64,000 nt of DNA, from the NCBI RefSeq assembly GCF_000004195.4, contig NC_030679.2, forward strand, positions 26,773,712 through 26,837,711, written 5' to 3'. The notes under the pieces were generated by a model. That model was not told the origin of the DNA. It searched no databases and saw only the letters and a program-made list of their open reading frames with translations. The stretch is from Xenopus tropicalis. Lineage: Eukaryota > Chordata > Amphibia > Anura > Pipidae. A program made the translations under genes and the position numbers. Shown here in pieces: positions 1-11,175 of this stretch (position 1 is the first letter of the stretch; every line of letters starts with the position of its first letter).

Positions 1-1690
1 GGACTTTAAAGGCAGTATTTATTAAGGAACAGGGAGCCTCGAGTTTTTACTTGTACTGAGCCCCAGTCCCAAGTACTTTATTACTATGCATAGAAATTGA
101 TGCCATGTAAAGAGTACACACAGTCTATTGTAATCAGCATGTTAGACATGTTCACCATTTAATTTAGTCTAAGAGAACATAAAATAATGAACTAAATTAC
201 AATGCATTTAATTTGAAATTCATTTGAAAAAAAATGTAACCTGCTGTACAGACGAATATATACATTTTTACAACTCTATAATCTATTTTGTTTAGATATG
301 GGATTGCTTATCTGGAAACCAGATATCTAGAAAGCTCCAAATTATGGACAACTATCTCTCAGAGAGTCTATTTAAAGCAAAATGTTCTTATATTTTAAAA
401 CGATTTCATTTTACTCTGTAATAAATAAACTGTACCCGGTTTTGCCACCATATTGGTGGCAAAACAATCCTATTGGGTTTATTTGGTGTTTAATAGTTTT
501 CAATTAGACTGGATATGGTGAGCCAAACTACAAAAAATCTCAAGGTTCCAAGCATTCTGCATAATAGATCCTATATCTGTACTTGGTTCTAATAGAGGTC
601 TTCTGACTTTTCAGGGGATAGTTCATGTTTTATGGTATCATAAAAAAAAAAGATCCAATTTTGTTTGGTCCTAGAGTAATCTGTGCTTTACCAAAACTAT
701 TTTTTGTTGACCTACATTCCTCATAACTGGCATAACACATTAAACCTAATAAACGCTGAAAATGGCAAAATGAAACAACGATAAAATGCACCAATGTAAA
801 TTTTAACTTTTCTTTAATCTTTCAACCTTAGTATTTTTCAAGTAGAGGGATCTACAAAATCAGCATATATGTGTGGATTGCCACTTAAAGTGGTTCACAA
901 TTGGCTGATATTTACCATGTGTTTAAGTAGGGAATAACACAAAAAGAGACACCTTTGTTGATGAGATACTATTGCCTGTACTTATTTCTAGTTATAATTA
1001 TCCCAAGTTAAAATTAAATACATTTTTATTTTTGTCCTTAAATACATAATTTTGCCAGAGTATAACCTTTGATAGCCCAAACAACACCTCCAAGCTTTCA
1101 GTTCCATTATAGAATGTACTTATATCTCTGGGCTGAGTACCGTAGTCTCATAAAATAAAAACTGCTTCCCAGCAACATCACCCGGTACCTTTGCTCATCC
1201 TGCACTTTTGACAGTCCTTGCAAGTGGGTGTTTGGAAGCCCAGGACATGCTCTGTCTCTGCTGGGACACTACGGTTTTTGGGCACAAGCGCCAATAAAAG
1301 CACTCTGCACATGTGACACTGACATCGGTGGCTAATGAATGAGCAGAACACTGTATCTGCCAGGTACCAGAAGGTACGTGCCACTAGGGTTCTGTAGCTG
1401 CAGAAGATCTATGACATGTGCTTACTATAGAGAAAAGGTTAGCTCAAATTTCTGATTATGCTTTAAAGTCCAGTTGTTGTCAATAACTATTAAATATAAT
1501 TATGAATTTACATTCAAATTATCAGTTCAGAAAAGTTAAAGATAAAACAATCTGATGTACTACACAGTATAGCTTGTAAACAATATCATCATTCGAAAAA
1601 AGTGCAGTTACACCTAATCATTGGTTCAATGGCTGTGTAGCCTATAGGCAAAAACAAATATCAATCCAGCGGAGTAAATATTTGAGCGCC
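1..1690 (-). other. Probable c5orf15 3'UTR and downstream sequence
   Basis: AT-rich, without a supportable gene. Minus-strand AATAAA candidates occur (plus-strand TTTATT near 1025, 477, 67 and 18), so the transcript end is unresolved. A MITE lies at about 294-579. Short open frames here have no recognisable content. Confidence 0.45.
294..579. mobile_element. MITE, 'caggtatggga' terminal-inverted-repeat family (diverged copy)
   Basis: Begins AGATATGGGATTGCTTATC and ends with the inverted form ATAGATCCTATATCT; the interior (TCTGGAAACC, GAAAGCTCCAAATTA) matches the copies at 30012, 47538 and 48289. Superfamily not assigned. Confidence 0.7.
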
Positions 1691-1822
1691 TCAAAATACG
1701 TAACGGTCAGTAACTTTAATTGAAGGCATTGCTTCATTCACATTCTGATCCAAGCGGCGGTAGCCCGCATTTTTAGAACAAAGAGATTCTCGCCACCGTC
1801 TGCTCTGCAATAGGATGAAGAT
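1691..1822 (-). CDS. c5orf15: c5orf15 coding exon 3 (cytoplasmic tail)
   Basis: Acceptor TTTCTTACAG, then 43 codons starting [15 protein letters not shown] and ending VTDRYVF before TGA (plus-strand TCA 1691-1693). The segment matches the very conserved KCT2 C-terminus, including [14 protein letters not shown]. Confidence 0.92.
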   Translation of the reverse strand: MFILLQSRRWRESLCSKNAGYRRLDQNVNEAMPSIKVTDRYVF

Positions 1823-4800
1823 CTGTAAGAAAGGAGAAAAATAGTAAGTAACCTTGGATTACACATCATTCATTATTCAATGTGCCCTTTGTTTCTAAGC
1901 CCTTTTTTTCTCTTAGACTATGATGACCTCAAAGAGGTGCCTACTGGCCATGTTCACTGCCTCTGCTCCAATTAAAATCAATCAGGCATGCCCAGTAGGC
2001 ACCTGATGCACTGGGTGTAAAAGAAAAATTTACTTATACTACCTTAGCTTTATAAAGGGTTACACATATAAAAACAATCACCCTGTTGCAGGATAGCAAA
2101 TCACACACCTTATGAGCTTTAGACTTAAACCCCATTCAGTGCTTTGGAGAGATCATCCTCAAAGTTCAAGAACACTTTAGTTTCAAGTGGGATGTGTTAG
2201 GGCCTAACACCTACTAGGCCTCAAGAGCCCCTTTTGGATGGCCATTTATTCACATGACAGCATCTCAACAGTGATAAATCAATAAACAGTATCTGCATAC
2301 ATTAATTAGCAAACCTGATTAGCAGCTTGATTATATGTGATTTAACATCTTGAGACTTTTCAAAATAAAAATCTCTGCCCACAACCTTAGTATGCCCCAT
2401 TTCTGCCTCCGCAACCTCTATTTATAGGTGCACACTTGCTCTGACCTGCCCCCTTCATGCATCAGAGACAGGGAGGGTCGGATGTGGGTCTATAAATAGA
2501 GGTGGATTGTTTGGTCAGGTTATGCATGGGTAGACTAGGGTGTGGTATGGGTAGACTTTTTGTCGACCGGCACATCACTACTACTAACAGTAAAGTGTGT
2601 GACTGATTTTCTGTGCAAATAATGACCACCATGGCAAGACTGCTCCACATCTGTATGACAGTACAGCAAAACAGTTATTGTAAAAGATTTGTATATGAAC
2701 CCAAAAAACAAAACATACCTTTCTTTTGTTGTGGTAGACAATGTATGCAAAAGCAATCAGAAAGACAATTATAACCAAGTGTAAGAAAAAATGGCTGTCT
2801 TCATTAGATTCTGAAATACTTGTTATATCTTCCCTATAGTTTGTTTCATAGTTGTCAGCATCATCATCTTCATTTTGATTAAACTGTTCATCACCAGTAT
2901 CTTCATCATCTTTATCAAAAGTTGTTGCTTCATAGTCTATGCTATCCAAACCCTCATTGGGACTGGGATCTCCATCTGTAGACTCCTTTGTAGGTGACAT
3001 GGAGCTAACCATTGTGCTCTTCTCATCAATCAAAAAGTTTTCATCTTCAATTTCTGACTCTTCCGATGGCTTGGCAACTGTTGGAGAAGTCATTTTGATC
3101 AGAGTGGAAAGAAGAGAAGATGTAGTAACTGAACTTGCAGTCTTCTTGGTCACTTGTTGCGTTGCAACTGAAGAAGTGCTACTAGCTGATGTTGGGCTTT
3201 TCTCTGAAGTATTATTATTATTATTATTAAGCGTGGCATTGATTTCAAGTTCTACTGTGTTAAGTGAACTGCCACTTGCATTTAAGGAGACATTTGTCAT
3301 TTGAGGGGCTGCAGCTAAAGAGCTCAAGTTGTCACTTTTGCTAGAAGTCTTCAAGAATGGAGTAGAACGGTCTGTGGAAGGGGAGTCTGTAGTTTCCAAA
3401 ACAGAAGCATTAGCTAAGGGGCAGAAAAAGAAAAGATTATTTTAAAAAGCACCAATAAATGTAAGAAACCATATACACAATTCAGTACTGCAAAAGAACA
3501 CTTGAGCTCCACAGAGGCATTTCCTTCATAATAATAGTGAGCAGTCACAGTACAGCTAGAGGATATATACGTGCCATACAACATGTTTCCACCCAACTTC
3601 TTTCGATCTATGTGCTCCTACTTAAATAGGACGTTGATAATACAAATACATTTTATTATGATGTAACTTATAATCAAAGGCAATATCCAACTGCTCCAAC
3701 TGCAACTGGTCTTCATTTTTTATTATTTGTAGTTTTTTTTTATTATTTCAATTCAGGAGTTTCAACAGCTATCTGGTTGCCAGGGTCCAAATTACCGTAG
3801 CAACCAGGGAGTGGTTTGAATGAGAGACTAATGTATGATGTGTATAGGAGAGGACCTGAATAGAAAAATGTGTTATATTAAGTAACAATAACAATAAAAC
3901 TGTAGCCTCAAACAGCAATAGTTTTTGACTGCCAGGGTCATTAAATAAGTCATCAGAATAAATTTAAAAAGTCTGTGATATTCTGGACTAACCAATAAAT
4001 GCACCATGTGCCAGATCATTAATCAACAGCAACACAACAGAGGTGATGATGGGAACTATGATACGGCTGGGCACACAAGCAAAATCAGAAGCTGACCACA
4101 CAGTATACAAATATTTGCAAATGTGGCTGAAATAAGCTGAAATGCTTAGTATCACCTTAGTAAACATAATTTCAAGCAACTTTGCAATATACATCAGCCT
4201 TTTCATGATTTTTTGCTGCCTGTAAGCTCTGGAGAAGTTTTTGTATTTGTAACATCGGTGTTTTTGTCCCTCCACCCCTGCCAGGATTTCAAATGATGCA
4301 GAAAGAGAAGAACGGTTTTGCAGCTGAATTTCAGCATATAAAATGGTATTTATTCATATTTTCTGAAGGAACAGATTACAGTGATGGACCAAATCCAGGT
4401 AACTCCAGGAGAACCAGCCCGGGGTTGAAGGTAAGCGATTAAAGTAACTGAGGGGTATCTAGTATAAATAAATCTAAAGCAACTAGACTTGTTAGGTAAT
4501 CGTTGAAGACGTTTCACTACTCATCCGAGCAGCTTCCTTAGTTCAACTGAACTGAAGAAGCTGCTCGGATGAGTAGTGAAACGACTTCAATGATTACCTA
4601 ACAAGAGAGAGAGAAAGTCAGACCTGTGAGTTAGATGAGCCCGACCCCAACTTCATAGCTGGCTAGGGGCAGGGTTGAGAAAAGCAGCTGCCAGAGGCAA
4701 CCCTATGATAACTGGAATATTTTAAAAACTGTATAAAATCTTAAATACATTATATTAAGAGACTTTCATAACTTGATGTGATGATTCATTTTAGTGATTA

Positions 4801-7800
4801 TTAATTTCACAATAGTTTCCTTACCTGGCTGTCATGCCAGCAGTATTGCCCTGGCATTGTAAATTGTTAAACCTGGCAACATTTTGCTTTGTGTCCACAA
4901 GACACCCTTAATTAATTCCATATACAACAAGGTAGTGGAATGTGACAAATTCATTAAACTTATCAGACTATTCAGAGCCAGCCATTTGGGGGCAGGAAGC
5001 TGGGGGCCTTTGGTTTCTTTGATCTGTTGATCAAAGCAAGGCAATGGTGGACCTAAGAACTGCAGGTGGTGCAGCTAGGAGAGAATATGGATTATAGAAA
5101 GGGATCCAGATCTCCTTTGCTTTAAGATTCACATCCTCATAAATCATATATTGGTTATGAGGAGGTCCCTTGCTTCCCAATGATACTACCTATACCCACG
5201 AGTTAGGAGGGATAGTCTCTGGGGGACTGGTACATGAGACACCCCTCATGTTTGGTATCATTTTGATCACCCACATATGGGTTAAAACAAGCCCCTATTT
5301 TCATAATAATATTGGGTACTGGCAAGTGAGTACTGGCATGAGTGCAGCTCTCTATAGGGGGGGTCATGTGACAAGTTTCTGGACACTCCCTCCTCATGCA
5401 TACAGTAATGGGGGAGGGTCCCAGCAGGAAGATAAAAAGGGCACAGACCCAGGTACTAGTTTACTCATTTTTAAGGTACCAATCTCTGTTGGGGGGTGGG
5501 CTCAGGATTTCCATACTCTTGCCTCAGAAGGATAATTTGGTAACATGGGGTTTCTCTGTGTTTATTCCCTTTTATTTCATTTACTGTTTTGTATGTGTAT
5601 GTCTCTTTTTGTAAAACCTTTTTTAATGCACTGTTTACCCTTGTAATATTAAATATAACATTTAATAAGTTCTGTCCTTTGGCTCTAAAGACTCACATAC
5701 CTTGTTTAATATATTCTATTAACTGCTTGGCTGTGTGTGTATTGAGTAGGGGGGGGCAAGTTCTGTGTAAATACTAATTAACTGCTAGCAGGAGAGTGTG
5801 TTTGTAAATTAACCCTTTGGATGCTAGTGTGTTTGTGGAATTAGTGGAACTAACCCTAACTACAGTAAGAAAGCTTGGGTGATATATTTGTGCATTAGGT
5901 TTCTATCGCCTGTTAATGATAGATGGTGGCAGTGAATAGTTATTTGGGGCAGTGGTGTGTTTGGGGGTGCCTGATGTTAGTCTAACCTGTGTGAAAGGTG
6001 ACTGAGTGTAACCCCTTGTTGCCCCGTCCCCGTGTTATACGAGTGTGAGAGTGGCGTGTTCCCTCCGGATTCACGGCAAAGCATTTTATATGTGGCCATC
6101 CCAGGTAACTGTGTGAAAATTACTTCTTTGGCATCTTTTGGCAATGTCTGATTGGCTACTATATGCTTTGCTATTATGTATATGTAACTGTATCACTTCA
6201 ATGGAATGTTTCATTTAACATTAAATAGGAACTAGAGGCATAACCCACTTAAAAATAATTATTTTTATGCACCTCTTCAAGAGGGAGTGCAAATATTGGA
6301 AAAAGTCTTTGTGATGATGGTTTAGTAACTATATATAGAGCCTGACATGATCTGTTTGTATACATGCATCAGTTGGTGTTCACTCATTGCTACTCTACTT
6401 TGGGTATCAGTACATCCGTGTTTGTTTTTCCAATGCAACCAATGGCCTGGAAATTGCATGTGACCCACCTCCATGGCAGTGCATGTCTCAGTCACGTGAA
6501 TCTAGAATCAATCTTTTGAAAGGAAATTATTTCCTCAAAAAGAGCAAATCTCTGGTTCAGGATTCGGGAGAATCAAGGTCTTTTTTTTTTCTTGCAGGAT
6601 TCAGACATGCCTGGTCTTGGCCGTACCAAACCTGAACCCTAAATATTATTTTAGACCACAGTTGCAAGCTGCAATTTTGGGGGGGATTTTGCTCAGTGGC
6701 ATATGCAAATAATGGGTTAGGTTGTGGATCCGGACAAACCTTGTATGGTTCTGATCACACACAGGAAGATGCCATAATTATATCGATTGTGAAGGCCATC
6801 AAATCTGACCCCCATGCCAAGAGACTGCAGACTTAGTCAAAAGTGGCCACAAAAGAAGCCAAAACCTGCCCTTGCATGTCTACCTTAATACTGGCCATAG
6901 AAGGCTAGATCAGCTTGTTTGGCAACTTTGTTAGGCCTCCAGGCAAACAAAACCATCATACAGAAGGTCCGTGCAGACCGACCCATCTGTAGAGGCCAAA
7001 TGTGGCTCTAGCTCATACACCTTCTCCCACCCATTCAGCTAAGCTGTTGTTTTGGTCACACAGCAAACTCCATTTTATGCAAGTATGGTAAACTTTGTGA
7101 TCCTACTTAGAAATTCAGAAGTCACAGTACATCACAGCTCCATCCAGCTATCTAATTAAGACCAGATTGTGACAGATGGGATTTTGGGTGCAAGGTACTA
7201 CCATTCAGCAGAACTGAACCATGTTCACACATAAAAACTTTCAGGATTGATTAATATGCAAACTGGACAGTGCATTACAGAGATTATATGTAATTCACAC
7301 CCTGTCCCAAAAGTCCATTATCTAAGGTCCCCACCAGACATTAATGGCCCCCACAATCCAACAGCAGTTACCAAACTACAAGGGCGGCTGTGGGGCTAAG
7401 ACATAGGGAGAATGTCTCCTACTGATATCAGGGCTGACCAACTGGATGCCTAAGAGCTAGATGTGGCCAGGTCTGGACTGGGGTTCAAAATAGACCCTGG
7501 CATTTCAAGCATACAGAGCCCCAAACCGCATAATCCGGATAGTGTACCACCTAATCCTCTGCACCATCAGTGTCTCTTTAGCCAGCCAATCACCCACCAC
7601 TCACCCTACTCAGAAAGGTAAACTTGTGCGTAGAGTGGGATTTCATGCGTATGTGGGCTGGGGGTGGGACACCAGGACAGGTTCTTAGTGGTCCCCAGGT
7701 GCCCTAACATACTGCTCAACATAATTTATCAATGATAAAAAATAAAAAAAACAATTAATTAGAGAAATGGCATTTAATGCTTTGAAAGTGTATATGCCAG

Positions 7801-8669
7801 GGGTGCTCAAACTTTTTAAACAGGGGGCCAATTTATGGTCCCTCAGACTAATGGGGGGCCGGACTATAGTTAGTATTCGCACTATGCCCCCGCCTTCCCC
7901 CCTGCATCCTCACCCCTGGCTACTACCTGTCTGCCTCAGCAGGTCCTCAGCCCCAGTGAGTCGGCCGACGCTACGTCATTAGCGCCAACCGGTGGGATTT
8001 GGTGGCGTGACACGCTGGGGCCGAGGACCACACTGAGTCAGACAGGTAGTAGCCAGGGGTGAGGACGCAGTGGGGGTCGGGTAAATGACCTTGGGGGGGC
8101 CGTATCTGGCCCGCGGGCTGTAGTTTGAGGACTCCTGGTATATGCTTTGAATGGTATGAAAGTAATTATCAGTTAGTGCAAAGATGGCACCTCTGAATGG
8201 CACCCCTCTGTTTAAACAATAAACCCCCCATGCATTACATGTTCCTGCCTACAAATGGGCTGAAGCTAAATAATAAATACCCAACACAGAAAGTTGCAGA
8301 GTTAAAAAGACTCAAGTCCATCAAGTCCAACCAGTTTGTCTAAGTGACCTGCCCAACATCTAGATAATGCTTCTCCTTTCATTCATTACTATACCAATGG
8401 CAGTTCCTGTGCCGCTGTGTCAGAGCTCCCAGCTCCATACGGTTCAGCTGAGGGATAAGCCTGACATTTATACTGGGGAGGAGGGCTCCCGGTACTCACT
8501 CGCCCGTCACTCTGTCCCTTTCCCAAAGTTTGCGGCTTATGACGTGAGAGTATGTCGGCATTCACTTACTGTTAGTAGTTTGTGCTGCCCCCGGGCAGGG
8601 CACAAGCAGTAAAGGGAGGATGATAAGACTGAAGGTCCCAGACCTCCACAGCAAGCTGCGAGCAGCCAT
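1691..8669 (-). CDS. c5orf15: C5orf15/KCT2 family type I membrane protein (complete, 3 coding exons)
   Basis: Keratinocyte-associated transmembrane protein 2 family; molecular role poorly known. The coding exons join as 8669-8570, 3413-2719 and 1822-1691 on the minus strand; splice phases agree (phase 1, then phase 0) and give 308 residues, against about 265 in human. Residues 1-29 form a signal peptide (MAARSLLW start, hydrophobic core SLIILPLLL, likely cut after GAA). Residues 30-241 are a Ser/Thr-rich, increasingly acidic ectodomain with several N-glycosylation sequons and a run of six Asn (96-101). Residues 242-261 are a membrane helix, and the 47-residue tail has NKRK stop-transfer residues, an [12 protein letters not shown] block and a YRRL tyrosine sorting motif. 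The tail block and the TM-NKRK junction are what identify the family. The start is the only ATG opening a signal peptide in phase with exon 2. Intron 1 is 5.2 kb and repeat-rich. Confidence 0.93.
1823..2718 (-). other. c5orf15 intron 2
   Basis: No gene inside. It holds short inverted repeats: GGTGCCTACTGG near 1937 against CCAGTAGGCACC near 1992, and CCTCTATTTATAG near 2416 against CTATAAATAGAGG near 2491. These suggest small foldback elements, but no target duplication was defined. Confidence 0.5.
2719..3413 (-). CDS. c5orf15: c5orf15 coding exon 2 (ectodomain and transmembrane helix)
   Basis: A 695-nt exon preceded by a pyrimidine-rich acceptor ending CCCCTTAG and followed by the donor GTATGT. 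It carries the Ser/Thr- and Asp/Glu-rich ectodomain and the [18 protein letters not shown] membrane segment. An (ATT)n microsatellite near 3208-3228 is read as a poly-Asn tract. Confidence 0.92.
3690..3990. repeat. Fragment of the TTAAAGGGG-type MITE
   Basis: Contains the internal landmarks of that family also seen at 30770-31220 and 36090-36830: a T-rich TTATTATTTGTAGTTTTT block, 'ggttgccagggtccaaatta', 'gcaaccaggg', and 'gtagcctcaaacagcaatag'. The ends are eroded. Confidence 0.6.
4491..4602. repeat. Near-perfect 112-bp hairpin
   Basis: Arms run GTTAGGTAATCGTTGAAG... and ...CTTCAATGATTACCTAAC around a short loop near 4545. Both arms contain the GAGTAGTGAAACG / CGTTTCACTACTC motif, a type of sequence often seen in vertebrate Penelope-like elements. 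Only the hairpin is certain; the element assignment is inferred. Confidence 0.75.
7798..8137. mobile_element. Non-autonomous hAT element with 8-bp target duplication
   Basis: Ends CAGGGGTGCTCAAACT and AGTTTGAGGACTCCTG are inverted repeats. The 8-bp direct repeat GTATATGC flanks both sides (7790-7797 and 8138-8145), the hAT hallmark. The interior is GC-rich and non-coding. Inserted in c5orf15 intron 1. Confidence 0.9.
8570..8669 (-). CDS. c5orf15: c5orf15 coding exon 1 (signal peptide)
   Basis: Codes 33 residues plus the first base of a Thr codon. The donor is GTAAGT (plus-strand ACTTAC at 8564-8569). The leftover A joins CT at the start of the next exon to make ACT, which supports the join. 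The ATG lies in a GC-rich promoter-like segment. Confidence 0.88.
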
Positions 8670-8960
8670 TCTGGCACAAGCGAAGGGACGTGGCCACTGG
8701 GATGTGACAGGAAGGAAAGACTCGGGTCCCGGGAGTGACTAGCCCTCAGTTGCTCACCAGCTTTTTGGTGCCAGTCCCCGCCCACATGAGTGTTGCCGGC
8801 CAATTACAGCTCAGTATAAGCAGCCCTCCTTATCCATGGGGACGCTCACTATACATATTACAGGGCAGGGCTCCGTGTCTCGGCTGTAGGAAAGTGTTTG
8901 TCAGCGGGAAGGGGAGGGAGGGGCAGCTCACAGCAAAGAAGGAAGTGATTATATAGGGTC
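8670..8960 (-). promoter_or_regulatory. Probable c5orf15 promoter/5'UTR region
   Basis: GC-richer than its surroundings, directly upstream of the start codon, with a GC-box-like CCCCGCCCAC (near 8777) and a CCAAT box (GCCAATTACA near 8798). No TATA box is positioned convincingly. The transcription start cannot be read from sequence. Confidence 0.45.
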
Positions 8961-9144
8961 ACAAAGCTCCTTCTGTGTGGAACGTCTCTGTATTGAGTTT
9001 GAAACTGTGCTTTATGTATAATAAAGAACAAATACGTTCTCCCATTCTGGTTTTTTGAAAACTTTTATAACTGAGCTTACTGTACTGTGAAAATATTTCT
9101 GCAATTAGTAAAATCGAACCACTAAACCTTAGCCGATACGTGTA

Positions 9145-9545
9145 TGGGCTCTGGGGGTATTATACATGGAATTGCCACTGTGTTCATCCTGCTGTGAGTT
9201 ATGGGGTTATTATACATGGAATTGCCACTGTGTTCATCCTGCTGTGAGTTATGGGGTTATTATACATGGAATTGCCACTGTGTTCATCCTACTGTGAGTT
9301 CTGGGGTTATTATACATGGAATTGCCACTGTGTTCATCCTACTGTGAGTTCTGGGGTATTATACATGAAATTGCTACTGTGTTCATCCTACTGTGAGTTC
9401 TGGGGTATTAAACATGAAATTGCTACTGTGTTCATCCTACTGTGAGTTCTGGGGTATTATACATGAAATTGCTACTGTGTTCATCCTACTGTGAGTTCTG
9501 GGGTATTATACATGAAATTGCTACTGTGTTCATCCTACTGTGAAC
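9145..9545. repeat. 49/50-bp minisatellite, about 8 copies
   Basis: The unit contains TTATACATGGAATTGCCACT and TGTTCATCCTACTGTGAG. Copies of TGTTCATCCT start at 9181, 9231, 9281 and 9331 (period 50), then 9380, 9429, 9478 and 9527 (period 49). The change of period coincides with a base lost in 'ggggttatta' to 'ggggtatta'. Open frames through it are by-products. Confidence 0.92.
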
Positions 9546-9679
9546 AGACGGTTAAGGGTGTGTCACAAACTTCTGTTAACATAATTATTTCGGGGGGGGG
9601 GGGGGGGTCAGCAATGCTGCAGGCATTTTCTTTCACAACTTTGCCGCAACATTTTTAGCAACAGCATCTGCTTTCCCTG

Positions 9680-10020
9680 CTCCTCTAATGATTATCCCCT
9701 TGCGATCTTGGAAGGTAGTCTAACTGCTTCCAAGACAACACTTCTTTCCAATTCTTAATTGGAAATCCTTGTGCTGTTTTTAGCCCTCTATTTTTCAAAA
9801 TCAAAAATGATGCCTTGGCAATAACGACTGTCTGAAAAGAGATTATTAGTTTTTCCTTTGGCCAGTTCACATGCCTTTGTCAAAGCTATCAGTTCAATCA
9901 GACTTCGAATTGCATATGATTTTCGGGGTGTTCCATCTTTGTACAGTCTTGAACCATCCTCATATAATACCATATCTGGATTAGGTATCAGGTATTCTTG
10001 TACAAGGGTCAATTGACCCA
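9680..10020 (-). pseudogene. Endogenous retrovirus pol relic (RNase H region)
   Basis: On the minus strand two overlapping frames show an RNase H-like pattern: YEDGSRL, then ELIALTKACELAKGK, then SDSRYCQG, followed in another frame by GLKTAQGFPIKNW. This order is that of the RNase H domain of gamma/epsilon-type retroviral Pol. The reading frame shifts between the parts and stops follow, and no LTR, gag or env was found nearby, so it is an inactive fragment. Confidence 0.65.
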
Positions 10021-10029
10021 TTTCCTCTT

Positions 10030-10718
10030 TTATAAGTTATAGGCAATCGTGGCCCTCTGTCTCCCCCAGCTGGCCCCCTCCTCTTCCGGAGGAAGAAAGG
10101 TAGCTGGGTTAAGATTTGCCATGTCTGAACTGGCTGGATCATTTCAGCATACCTATATTTCTGAATTTACGAAGGTCTCTGAGCTCTGTTTCGGAGCAGG
10201 CGGGCAGGGAGGCACGCATCTTAGGGAGCACCACAGGCTGCAACTGGGCTGGCCAGCAGGGTCGGACTGGCCCGGCGGGGCAACAGGAAAAAAACAGGCC
10301 CAGACCCGATCCCCGCCAGTGCTCCCCCAAGCTGCCGGTCTCCCTCCCCTGATGTTCTGAAAATAAGTTTAACTTACACACACTCATCCGCAGAGGGAAT
10401 CAGCTTCTTCTGTTGTTACATCACTGGATCTATGCATGATTTATTCACGTACATGGTGAGGCAAATTGGGCCAGTGATTAAATCAGAGACCTGTGTATTA
10501 GAAGAGTACCACCTCAATGCAGCAAACAGGTCCTCACCTGGCCAGAGTTTTTGGCCAGATATGACTTGGGGAAGTAGTCAGGAAGGGCCCACACACAGGC
10601 AGATAAGCTGCCAACTGGGTCTGAATTAGCCACTTAAGTCTGCCTGCTTTACCCAGAATAATCAGATCAACCAATCAAGTGCTGATAGAATTGTGATCAA
10701 TTAGATTATAGTGTTTAT
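10030..10718. other. Non-genic stretch with partial hAT MITE
   Basis: The segment from about 10257 begins CAGGGTCGGACTGGCCCGG, the terminal sequence of the element found whole at 38802-39028, but no matching right end was found. The rest shows nothing recognisable. Confidence 0.5.
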
Positions 10719-11175
10719 CACATAGTTACATAGTTACATAGGGTTGAAAAAAGACCAGTGTCCATCAAGTTCAACCCATCCAAGTAAACCCAGCACACCT
10801 AACCCACACCTACCAATCTATACACTCACATACATAAACTATAAATACAACCACTAGTACTAACTGTAGATATTAGTATCACAATAGCCTTGGATATTCT
10901 GATTGTTCAAGAACTCATCCAAGCCCCTCTTAAAGGCATTAACAGAGTCTGCCATTACCACATCTCTAGGAAGGGCATTCCATAACCTCACTGCCCTCAC
11001 CGTGAAAAACCACCTACGCTGCTTCAAATGGAAGCTCCGTTCCTCTAATCTAAAGGGGTGACCTCTGGTGCGTTGATTGTTTTTATGGGAAAAAAGAACA
11101 TCCCCTATCTGCCTATAATCCCCTCTAATGTACTTGTACAGAGTAATCATGTCCCCTCGCAAGCACCTCACTTGC
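10719..11175 (-). mobile_element. CR1 LINE 3' fragment
   Basis: The minus-strand frame (10860-11171) reads RCLRGDMITLYKYIRGDY... and ...FFTVRAVRLWNALPRDVV, the C-terminus of the CR1 reverse transcriptase protein. It is followed by the 3' tail with GTTGAACTTGATGG and the terminal ACTATGTAACTATG repeats. 5'-truncated. Confidence 0.85.

Larger units (their letters stand above)
3414..8569 (-). other. c5orf15 intron 1
   Basis: 5.2 kb of mostly non-coding sequence. Recognisable inserts are a MITE fragment near 3690-3990, a hairpin at 4491-4602 and a hAT element at 7798-8137. The stretch at 8290-8350 resembles the CR1 3' tail motif (CCATCAAGTCCAACC). The open frames near 5170-5780 show no protein family. 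Confidence 0.6.

Noticed and set aside
5170..5535. 121-codon open frame on the plus strand in c5orf15 intron 1.
   Set aside because: No domain, antisense to an intron, overlapping open frames on both strands, and no splice or promoter support.
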